From positions 1-64,000 of the forward strand of contig DASSLR010000038.1 of assembly GCA_035689345.1 (NCBI GenBank): a DNA stretch of 64,000 nt, written 5' to 3'. The stretch is from CF-118 sp035689345 (lineage in GTDB: Bacteria; Chloroflexota; Dormibacteria; Dormibacterales; Dormibacteraceae). Both the position numbers and the translations under genes were made by a program. Positions 57,378-64,000 of this stretch are shown here, piece after piece. Positions within the stretch are counted from its first letter, which is position 1. Each line of letters opens with the position of its first letter. The notes beneath the pieces were generated by a model, which was given only the letters and a program-made list of their open reading frames with translations, made no database searches and was not told where the DNA came from.

Positions 57378-60300
57378 CTCGCCTCCTGCACGTTGACGTG
57401 GTAGCGCGTCCCTGTGAAGGGGCCGCTGAAGACGTAGTCGAGGCCGGCCCAGTCGAAGCTCGACCCGCTGACCTCACGGCCTCCGTACATCTGCGCGCCG
57501 CCGATGGCCGGCAGCGACCACTCGACGCCGAGACCGCCGGCGCGGAGACGAGCCCAGTCGCCGTCGACCGGCACCCAGCTCCCGAAGTCCGAGTCGATCA
57601 GGGTTTGCGACGAGTCGGCGAAGTCGTTGAACGCGCCGGACTCCTCGTTGAGGATCGCGACCTGCGTGTAGCCGGGCGCGAGCTGCAGCGGCTGCACCTC
57701 GATGGTGATGCCGCTCGCATCGACGGTGTAGGTGACGGCGATGCTGCCGCGGCTTGGAACCGGCCTGAAGTCGAAGCCTCCGCCCGCCACCGCGTTGCCT
57801 CCCATCTCGTCCAGCTCGAACACGCGCCGCCACACGGATTTCGTGCTCGTCGAAAGATCGGTCGTGGTCGACGTGCGCGGGAACACCCAGCCGTCGGGGT
57901 ACTGCACGATGGGCACGCCGAGACCCATGCCCTCGCCGGCGGCGCTGGTGCCGTTGACGATCAACGTCACGCCCTTGGCCAGCTGCGCGGTCTTGCCGTT
58001 GGCGGGTACGGGCGCGATGGCCGCGTCGACGCCGGGAAAGATCGTCTGCTGGTCGCGCGCGGCGCCGAGGCGGTAGGCGTAGACGGTCTTACCCCCGGGC
58101 GCCTGGAAATAGCGCTGGTCGCCCAGCGACTCGAACGGCGGCGCGGCGTTGCCGGCGGCCAGCTGCGGAAACGCCTCGGTGGCGCGGTAGTAGCTGATGT
58201 TTTCGATGACCACGGTGGTGACTCCGCGCCCGCGCATCCACAGCAGCGCGAGGTCGGGGTCGAGCGGCATCGATTGCGAGCCGGTGATCTGCGCCGGCGG
58301 CTTGCCGCTGTAGTACGCCGCGACCGGCGAGTCGGTGAGGAGGACGCCCGGGCTGCCTTTCGCGGCCTGCCCGGCGGCGATCAGGCCGTTGTTGGCGTTG
58401 CCGAAGCCCGCGAAGACAGGTAGGAACGCCACAGCGAGCAGGCCGCCCGCGGCCGCGGTGGCGAGGCGCAGGACCGCGGGCTGCCGGTCGAGGGCCGACG
58501 CCGCAAGCAGGGCCATCGACGGGAGCGCCGGGTACAGGTAGCGATGGCTGCCGGTGTAGGCGCCCGCGGCGACCAGGCCGACGACGGCGGCGAGGTAGAT
58601 CAGCGCGGGGGCGTGGACGAAGCGCAGGACCGGCGCCGGGTGGCGGATCGCCGCGACCAGCCCGACCGAGCCGAGGGCGACCAGCGGCAGAGCGGCCAGG
58701 CCGAAGGTCGAGATGAGCTCGCCGGTGCGGGCGAGCGGGTCGCCGGCCAGGCTGCCGCGGGCGATGGCGGACGCGACCTCCTGGGCGCCGCGGGAGAGGG
58801 AGTTGGAGGCGAAAGGAAGCAGAAGCAGCGCTGCCACGGGAGCCGCGAGAACAGCCGGCCCCACCCGGCGGGCTGCGCCCGCCGACCTCCCCACGAGTGG
58901 GGAGGTGAGAGGCAGCAGCGCCGCGGCGGCCACTCCCACGAAGATCCATGCCTTCGTCGACGTCGCGCAGGCCAGCAGCGCCAGCGTGGCCGCGAGCTTC
59001 CACCGCGCGCGCGTGGCGGCCAGGCCCGCGCCGGTCAGCAGCGCGGTGACCATCGGTTCGACCACCGTCGCGCTCGCGGTGAAGAGAAACACGGGGTTCA
59101 GCGCAAGCAGCACGACGGCCAGGCGCGACTGCCGCCGGTTGGCGCCCAGCCGGTAGACCGCGGCGAGCGTCACCACCGCGAACACGACGCCGAGCACGCG
59201 CAGCGCGCCGATCTGCCAGAGGCCGAACACGCGCAGCACCGCCGCGGCGACGAAGGTGTAGCCGGGCAGCCACGTGTCCTCCATGCCGAACAGCGGGTCG
59301 TGCAGGTGGCCGGTCGCCGCGAGGTTGGCGGCGATGAGCCAGTGCCCGAACCCGTCCTCGAACGGCTGCGGCATCGCCGTCGCCGCCAGGAGCAGGAGCG
59401 TGGCCGCGAAGAGAAGCCCGGTCGCCGGTGCCGCGGCCCGCAGCCCCGCCAGCGCGCGCAGGCCGAGGCTGCGCAGCGTCATGACCTCGAGGAACTCGAT
59501 GCCGGTCATCGTGGCGACGGTCAGAAACCCGAAACCAAACACGCCCGCGTACAGGGCGATGAGCCCCTGGTGGGCGAGGATCGCCGGCCCCACCAGGGCC
59601 AGCGCGCCGGCACCTGCTATCGCGTCACCGATCGCGCGCGGGTCGCCCGCGCGCACGTACGCCCGGTCCTTCCACTCCTCGCCGCGCTTCACGATCTGGA
59701 ACTTCGGCGTGCGTACGAACTCACCCCCGCCGCGCAAGGCGCGAAAGAGCGCGAGCAACACCGTCAGGCTCATGCCCGCACCTACGACCTGGCAGAGCAG
59801 CGCGGGCAGTCCCGACCACCACGGCCGCCCGCGCCGCGTCTGGGCGACGATGAAGCCGAACCACGGCGAGGCGCCGACGATGTTGATCCACACGGCGATC
59901 GCCGGTATCTGCCACATGTGCGCGAGCCGGCCGCCGCCGAAAACCAGCCACGGATAGCACGCGAGCTGAAGCAGCATCATCGGACCGACCGCGTACGACA
60001 GGAGATGGATCGCCGCCTCCAGCTTCACCACCGCGCGGTTGCGGCTGCGCATGACGGGCCCGAGCAGGCGGAACGCGCCCTGGAAGCTGCCCGTGGCCCA
60101 GCGCCACTGCTGGCGGCGGTACGCGTCGATGGACACCGGCAGCTCCTCGGGCACGACGAGCTCCTCGAGGTAGGCGGCCTTCCAGCCGCGCAGCTGCGCG
60201 CGGTAGCTGAGGTCCAGGTCCTCGGTCAGCGTGGCGGCGCTCCAGCCGCCGGCGTCTTCGATGGCCGCTCGCCGCCACACGCCGGCCGTGCCGGTGAAAT

Positions 60301-60928
60301 TGGTGAAGTACCCGCGCGCGGAGCGCACGGCCTGCTCGACGAGGAAATGGAAATCGATGGCGATGGCCTGCAGCCGCGTGAACCACGAGTAGCCCTCGTC
60401 GAGATGTCCCCAGCGCGCCTGCACGAAGCCGATCGACTCGTCGCCGAAGACGCCCATCGTCCGGCGCAGGAAGTCGACGGGCGGTACGAAGTCGGCGTCG
60501 AAGATGGCGATGAAAGGCGCGTCGGTCAGCGTCATGCCGTGCGCCAGCGCGCCCGCCTTGAAGCCGGTCCGCCTCTGCCGGCGCACGTGCGCGACGTTGA
60601 GCCCGCGCCGGCGCCACTTCGCGACCCGCGCGTCGACGATGCCCGCGGTCTCGTCGTCGGAGTCGTCGAGGACCTGCACCTCGAGCTTGCTCGCGGGCCA
60701 TTCGATCGCGCACACCGCGTCGATCACGCGTGCGGCCACGTAGCGCTCGTTGTAGATGGGGATCTGCACGCACACCCGCGGCTCGCCGCCACGCGCGGCC
60801 GGCTCGTGATGAGGAGGTTTCAGCCGCGTTGCCCGCCAGGTGAGGTAAATCAGGTTGAGCCCGAACGCGAGCAGCAGCGCGCTCGTGGAGAGCAGCACGA
60901 CGAGGACCGCCGTGGTGATGAAGGTCAC
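57374..60928 (-). CDS. giant GT2 plus GT-C-like polymer glycosyltransferase fusion
   Basis: 1184 residues from GTG 60928. A first helix, then a GT2 cellulose-synthase-like domain with VLDDSDDET (about 89), FDADFV (about 143), TEDLDLSYR (about 238) and QQWRWATGS (about 275), the D,D,D,QxxRW set of processive transferases. Helices to about 420. A second membrane block (about 480-830) resembles GT-C/PMT enzymes with FEDGFGHWLIA, DPLFGMEDTWLPGY. From about 840 a soluble C-terminal beta-rich domain. It likely extends and exports or remodels a surface polymer. Overlaps the nucleotidyltransferase by 4 bases upstream and radical SAM gene by 4 downstream. The upstream open frame up to 61714 is a shadow of that gene. 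Confidence 0.85.
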   Translation of the reverse strand: MTFITTAVLVVLLSTSALLLAFGLNLIYLTWRATRLKPPHHEPAARGGEPRVCVQIPIYNERYVAARVIDAVCAIEWPASKLEVQVLDDSDDETAGIVDARVAKWRRRGLNVAHVRRQRRTGFKAGALAHGMTLTDAPFIAIFDADFVPPVDFLRRTMGVFGDESIGFVQARWGHLDEGYSWFTRLQAIAIDFHFLVEQAVRSARGYFTNFTGTAGVWRRAAIEDAGGWSAATLTEDLDLSYRAQLRGWKAAYLEELVVPEELPVSIDAYRRQQWRWATGSFQGAFRLLGPVMRSRNRAVVKLEAAIHLLSYAVGPMMLLQLACYPWLVFGGGRLAHMWQIPAIAVWINIVGASPWFGFIVAQTRRGRPWWSGLPALLCQVVGAGMSLTVLLALFRALRGGGEFVRTPKFQIVKRGEEWKDRAYVRAGDPRAIGDAIAGAGALALVGPAILAHQGLIALYAGVFGFGFLTVATMTGIEFLEVMTLRSLGLRALAGLRAAAPATGLLFAATLLLLAATAMPQPFEDGFGHWLIAANLAATGHLHDPLFGMEDTWLPGYTFVAAAVLRVFGLWQIGALRVLGVVFAVVTLAAVYRLGANRRQSRLAVVLLALNPVFLFTASATVVEPMVTALLTGAGLAATRARWKLAATLALLACATSTKAWIFVGVAAAALLPLTSPLVGRSAGAARRVGPAVLAAPVAALLLLPFASNSLSRGAQEVASAIARGSLAGDPLARTGELISTFGLAALPLVALGSVGLVAAIRHPAPVLRFVHAPALIYLAAVVGLVAAGAYTGSHRYLYPALPSMALLAASALDRQPAVLRLATAAAGGLLAVAFLPVFAGFGNANNGLIAAGQAAKGSPGVLLTDSPVAAYYSGKPPAQITGSQSMPLDPDLALLWMRGRGVTTVVIENISYYRATEAFPQLAAGNAAPPFESLGDQRYFQAPGGKTVYAYRLGAARDQQTIFPGVDAAIAPVPANGKTAQLAKGVTLIVNGTSAAGEGMGLGVPIVQYPDGWVFPRTSTTTDLSTSTKSVWRRVFELDEMGGNAVAGGGFDFRPVPSRGSIAVTYTVDASGITIEVQPLQLAPGYTQVAILNEESGAFNDFADSSQTLIDSDFGSWVPVDGDWARLRAGGLGVEWSLPAIGGAQMYGGREVSGSSFDWAGLDYVFSGPFTGTRYHVNVQEAR

Positions 60929-61836
60929 GCGTCGAACAGCGTGTAGGGCCGCATCGTCTCGCGGACGAATGCGACGCGGGCCAGGGCCTCGGGGCGGTGC
61001 CGGCGCGTCCACTGCATATAGCGCCACGCGCCGCTGCCGAGCACGCGCGCCGCTCCATCGAGCCAGGCCGGATAAAGAAGACGGGGCAGTGTCGCGGCCG
61101 GTGGCTCGACCAGCGGTGGCGCTTCCCTGGTCGCGAGCTGCGGGAAGTGCCGCGTGAGCCCGCGGTTGAGCGCGACGATCTGCTCGAACACGTCGAAGCC
61201 GTAGACCGGTTGCGACACCAGGAGCTCGAACGCCATCCCCTCGTCCTGCCTGGCCAGGGGAGCGATCTGCGAGCGCTCGAGGATGAGGTTCGCGGTCATC
61301 AGCCGGGGGGCGATCGGCCGGCGCGTCAGGTCGTCGACCGGCTTGCCGCGGTGGCGCAGCGCGTGCAGCAGGCCGAGCGCGTTGACGGCGACGTAGGCGA
61401 GGTGGCGGTGGCCGTCGTCCACCACGAGGTTCAGGTCGACGTCGTCGGAGTCCCTGAAGCCGCCGCTGGCCAGGGAGCCTGCGATCCAGACGCTGCGCAC
61501 GAACGGCGCCGCCGCCAGCAGCAGGCGCACGAAGCGCCGCGTCATGGCCATGTATTCGGGCGACGCCGCTTCGTGGCCGTTGGCCCGGGCGAGGATCGCT
61601 TCGACGCGCGGCGTGTGGTCGCGCTCGACCACGAGGTCGTGCGAGATCGTCAGGTGGGCGGAGGTTGCGACCGCTCGCCGGACCTCCTGCTCGGTGAGTG
61701 CGCCGCCGGCACAAACCGCGCCAAGACGAGCAGGCGACAATGCGTAGCCGCGGCGCCGCAGCAGCGCCACCGTGCGGGCCACCCGCTCCGGCGTGTCGGT
61801 CTCCTGGATCTGGGCAGGGCTGTACTCGAGCGCCAT
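60925..61836 (-). CDS. nucleotidyltransferase domain protein, first gene of polymer operon
   Basis: 303 residues. Around residue 127 GSLASGGFRDSDDVDLNLVV is a nucleotidyltransferase GSx10DxDxN motif, so adenylyl- or nucleotide-transfer is plausible. The N-terminal 100 is helical with a possible helix-turn (YALSPARLGAVCAGG). ATG 61836 has a GAGGGAGG site on the minus strand, the start that gives a sensible protein. It overlaps the giant transferase gene by 4 bases and heads the eight-gene operon. Confidence 0.8.
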   Translation of the reverse strand: MALEYSPAQIQETDTPERVARTVALLRRRGYALSPARLGAVCAGGALTEQEVRRAVATSAHLTISHDLVVERDHTPRVEAILARANGHEAASPEYMAMTRRFVRLLLAAAPFVRSVWIAGSLASGGFRDSDDVDLNLVVDDGHRHLAYVAVNALGLLHALRHRGKPVDDLTRRPIAPRLMTANLILERSQIAPLARQDEGMAFELLVSQPVYGFDVFEQIVALNRGLTRHFPQLATREAPPLVEPPAATLPRLLYPAWLDGAARVLGSGAWRYMQWTRRHRPEALARVAFVRETMRPYTLFDA

Positions 61837-61858
61837 GAGGCCTCCCTCACCGACGGGT

Positions 61859-61889
61859 TTGATATGTCGATACGTGGTGGGGTTACCCT
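61859..61889 (+). promoter_or_regulatory. promoter of the aldehyde dehydrogenase gene
   Basis: TTGATA (61859-61864) and TACCCT (61884-61889) are 19 bases apart, and the -10 ends 7 bases before ATG 61897: a leaderless-type promoter. It is divergent from the polymer operon, whose start lies at 61836. Confidence 0.5.
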
Positions 61890-61896
61890 TGAACGC

Positions 61897-63546
61897 ATGA
61901 CCGCCGACGGGCACTTCCAGGTGCCTATGCCGATCAACGAGCCAGTGCGGCAGTACGCGCCAGGCGACCCCCACCGCAAGACGCTCAAAGCGCGCCTCGC
62001 CGAGCTCACCGACGCGCGGACCGAGATCCCGATGGCCATCGGCGGCGAGCACCGCGCGGGCAACGGCAAGGGCGACCTGCGCGCGCCGCATCGCAAGGAG
62101 CTGAGCATCGGGCGATACGCCGTCGGCCAGGTCAAGGATTTCGACGACGCCATCGCCGCGGCACTGAAGGCGCGCCGCATGTGGGCGGCGACCGCGTATC
62201 ACGAGCGCGCGGCCGTGCTCCTCCGCGCTGCGTCGCTGCTCGCGGGAAAGTGGCGCGACACCATCAACGCGGCCACCATGCTCGGCCAGTCGAAGACGGT
62301 GCACCAGGCCGAAATCGACTCGGCGTGCGAGAGCATCGACTTCTGGCGCTTCAACGCCTACTTCGGCGACCAGCTGCTGCGCCAGCAGCCGTTCAACGAC
62401 CCGACGGCATGGAACCGCTTCGAATACAGGCCGCTCGAAGGCTTCGTGTTCGCGGTGAGCCCGTTCAACTTCACGTCGATTGCTGCCAACCTGCCCACCG
62501 CGCCGATGCTGATGGGCAACACCGTCGTGTTCAAGCCGGCGACGCAGACGCTGCTCGTCTCGCACTTCCTGATGGAGCTGTTCGCGGAGGCCGGTATGCC
62601 GCCCGGCGTCATCAACATGGTCAGCGGCAGCGCTTCCGAGATCTCCGAGCGCGTGCTGCACCATCCCGAGCTCGCGGGCATCCACTTCACCGGCTCGACC
62701 GAGGTGTTCCAGCACATGTGGAAGACCGTCGGCGAGAACATCGACAAGTACCGCACGTATCCGCGGCTCGTGGGCGAGACGGGCGGCAAGGACTTCGTCG
62801 TCGCGCACGAATCCGCCGACATGACCGCGCTGCGCACCGCGCTCGTGAGAGGTGCATTCGAGTACCAGGGCCAGAAGTGCTCGGCCGCGTCGCGCGCGTA
62901 CATCCCGCAATCGATGTGGAAGCACCTGCGCTCGGACATGGCCGACCTGGTGGACGCCATTCCGCAGGGCGACGTCGCCGACTTCCGGAACTTCATGGGC
63001 GCGGTCATCGACGGCAAGGCGTACGCCAAGCACATGGACGCGATCGAATTCGCCAGGACGAGCGAGGCCGCGAAGGTCGTGGCCGGCGGCAAGGGCGACG
63101 ACTCCGTGGGCTGGTTCGTGCGGCCCACGGTGATCGAGACCACCGACCCCGACTTTCGCCTGATGAAGGAAGAGCTTTTCGGTCCGATCCTGACGGTCTA
63201 CCCCTATCCCGACGGCAAGTTCGCCGAGACGCTGGCGCTGTGCGACCGCACCAGCCCGTACGGCCTCACCGGTGCGGTGTTCGCGCGCGACCGCGAGGCG
63301 ATCCGCACCGCTTCGGAGACGCTGGTCAACGCGGCCGGCAACTTCTACATCAACGACAAGCCGACGGGCGCGGTCGTGGGCCAGCAACCGTTCGGCGGCG
63401 CTCGCGCTTCGGGCACGAACGACAAGGCCGGCTCGTTTCTCAACCTGATCCGCTGGACGAGCCCGCGCGTGATCAAGGAGACGTACGCGCCTCCGACGGA
63501 CCACAAGTACCCGTTCATGGATGCCGAGCCGACCGACCGCCCGTAA
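61897..63546 (+). CDS. pruA: L-glutamate gamma-semialdehyde dehydrogenase
   Basis: 549 residues of the aldehyde dehydrogenase superfamily, with the length and features of the stand-alone proline pathway enzyme: FVFAVSPFNFTSIAANL, LVGETGGKDF (catalytic Glu), GQKCSAASRAY (nucleophile Cys about residue 328) and GQQPFGGARASGTNDKAG. It oxidises the semialdehyde from proline to glutamate with NAD+. ATG 61897 decided by the promoter and N-terminus. No proline dehydrogenase gene lies in the window. Confidence 0.93.
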   Translation: MTADGHFQVPMPINEPVRQYAPGDPHRKTLKARLAELTDARTEIPMAIGGEHRAGNGKGDLRAPHRKELSIGRYAVGQVKDFDDAIAAALKARRMWAATAYHERAAVLLRAASLLAGKWRDTINAATMLGQSKTVHQAEIDSACESIDFWRFNAYFGDQLLRQQPFNDPTAWNRFEYRPLEGFVFAVSPFNFTSIAANLPTAPMLMGNTVVFKPATQTLLVSHFLMELFAEAGMPPGVINMVSGSASEISERVLHHPELAGIHFTGSTEVFQHMWKTVGENIDKYRTYPRLVGETGGKDFVVAHESADMTALRTALVRGAFEYQGQKCSAASRAYIPQSMWKHLRSDMADLVDAIPQGDVADFRNFMGAVIDGKAYAKHMDAIEFARTSEAAKVVAGGKGDDSVGWFVRPTVIETTDPDFRLMKEELFGPILTVYPYPDGKFAETLALCDRTSPYGLTGAVFARDREAIRTASETLVNAAGNFYINDKPTGAVVGQQPFGGARASGTNDKAGSFLNLIRWTSPRVIKETYAPPTDHKYPFMDAEPTDRP

Positions 63547-64000
63547 GGCGCGGCCCACGCGCCTCCTGAACGTCCGGTATGAGGTCGATGGTCCGGTGGC
63601 CGTGGTGACCATCAACCGTCCATCAGCGCGCAACGCGGTGAATTCGGCGACCGCCGAAGAGCTCGTGGATTGCCTCAAGCGATTCGACGCCGACGAATCG
63701 TTGTCGGTGGCGGTGCTCACCGGCGCGGACGGCAATTTCTGCGCGGGTTTCGACCTCAAGGAGGTTGCTGCGGGTCGCGCGACGCGGCTCAAGGCGAAGG
63801 GCGAAGGCCCCATGGGCCCGACGCGGATGCAGCAGGACAAGCCGGTCATCGCGGCGATCGAGGGTTACGCGGTCGCGGGCGGCCTCGAGCTCGCGCTGTG
63901 GTGCGACCTGCGCGTGGCGGCGCGCGGGGCGGTGCTCGGCGTGTTCAATCGCCGGTTCGGCGTGCCGCTCATCGACCTCGGCACCATCCGCCTGCCGCGC
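63521..64000 (+). CDS. enoyl-CoA hydratase/isomerase family protein, cut by window edge
   Basis: 160 codons up to the edge. The crotonase fold is clear: VAVVTINRPSARNAVNS, AVLTGADGNFCAGFDLKE (oxyanion-hole and Ala-Gly), and AIEGYAVAGGLELALWCDLRVAARGA. Carboxyl part missing. ATG 63521 overlaps the end of pruA by 26 bases and is the only ordinary start before the conserved part. Acts on acyl-CoA thioesters; the substrate cannot be told. Confidence 0.88.
   Translation, partial: MPSRPTARKARPTRLLNVRYEVDGPVAVVTINRPSARNAVNSATAEELVDCLKRFDADESLSVAVLTGADGNFCAGFDLKEVAAGRATRLKAKGEGPMGPTRMQQDKPVIAAIEGYAVAGGLELALWCDLRVAARGAVLGVFNRRFGVPLIDLGTIRLPR

Noticed and set aside
58544..60946. An 800-codon plus-strand frame opposite the giant glycosyltransferase
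   Set aside because: Low-complexity arginine/glutamate-rich product and no family match; the minus-strand frame has textbook GT2 motifs.
60929..61714. N-terminal extension of the giant glycosyltransferase
   Set aside because: The extra 262 codons are antisense-frame, arginine-rich sequence lying in the nucleotidyltransferase gene; GTG 60928 with a 4-base overlap is the natural start.
61837..63849. Minus-strand extension of the nucleotidyltransferase over pruA
   Set aside because: Antisense to pruA, no domain, and a proper ribosome site and ATG exist at 61836.
1..64000. CRISPR arrays, transposases, integrases and rRNA genes
   Set aside because: I looked for regularly spaced repeats, DDE or tyrosine recombinase motifs and rRNA segments and saw none.

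Overview
The window is one contiguous piece of a very GC-rich bacterial chromosome (roughly two thirds G+C by eye), densely packed with about 65 protein genes plus one tRNA, and with no prophage, insertion sequence, CRISPR array or rRNA that I can see. GTG and TTG starts are frequent, and many genes carry a TANNNT hexamer ending only 6-9 bases before the start codon, as in leaderless transcription. The protein families (paired TrkA-N proteins, DUF5679, EF-G-like paralogue, DUF2079, HD-GYP with a multi-pass sensor, Pat-like acetyltransferase/acyl-CoA synthetase) suggest a Terrabacteria lineage such as Chloroflexota or Candidatus Dormibacterota. That placement is inference, not proof. No gene-free stretch exceeds 300 bases once the mini-genes found here are counted.

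Layout. 1-5.1 kb: a beta-propeller lipoprotein cut by the left edge, a DinB-like protein, then a membrane histidine kinase divergent from a NarL-type response regulator, followed by a 23-residue peptide gene with a strong ribosome site. 5.1-11.5 kb: an HD-GYP phosphodiesterase fused to an MFS exporter, then a coupled AI-2E family/metallophosphoesterase/fused glycosyltransferase operon. 11.5-22 kb: USP, TrkA pair, DUF5679, a macro-PfkB-PHP operon and an EF-G-like/DUF3237/glycerol-3-phosphate dehydrogenase/Fe-S operon, all mostly on the minus strand. 22-33 kb: an HTH-M24 peptidase fusion, an XRE regulator, rpsF-ssb-rpsR, a serine biosynthesis pair (class V aminotransferase, serA), a DUF1015 protein, FmdB zinc ribbon and thioredoxin. 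33-47 kb: selC (tRNA-Sec), an ECF sigma factor with a membrane propeller partner, an M20 peptidase, a carbamate-kinase-like/receiver fusion, an MFS carrier, a methyltransferase, a 20-residue lysine-rich peptide gene, an amidohydrolase, a NUDIX-like protein, a Ser/Thr kinase and a DUF2079 protein. 47-53 kb: ilvE, a ferredoxin-reductase-like flavoprotein and a Pat-like protein. 53.5-61.8 kb: a tightly coupled eight-gene minus-strand operon built around a giant glycosyltransferase and a B12/radical-SAM enzyme. 61.9-64 kb: an L-glutamate gamma-semialdehyde dehydrogenase and a crotonase cut by the right edge.

How it fits together. Most genes are housekeeping or lone accessory functions, but three groups look like systems: (i) kinase, regulator, mini-peptide and HD-GYP-MFS in a lower-GC patch, plausibly a signalling/export module using c-di-GMP; (ii) the eight-gene envelope polymer operon at 53.5-61.8 kb; (iii) the macro domain, sugar kinase and PHP phosphoesterase operon. 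Unusual domain fusions (HD-GYP-MFS, HTH-M24, carbamate-kinase-like-receiver, GT87-like-GT2, GT2-PMT-like) are the most striking theme. Pairs of the palindrome CGAGTGCCGGCACTCG set exactly 42 bases apart occur at two distant intergenic sites.
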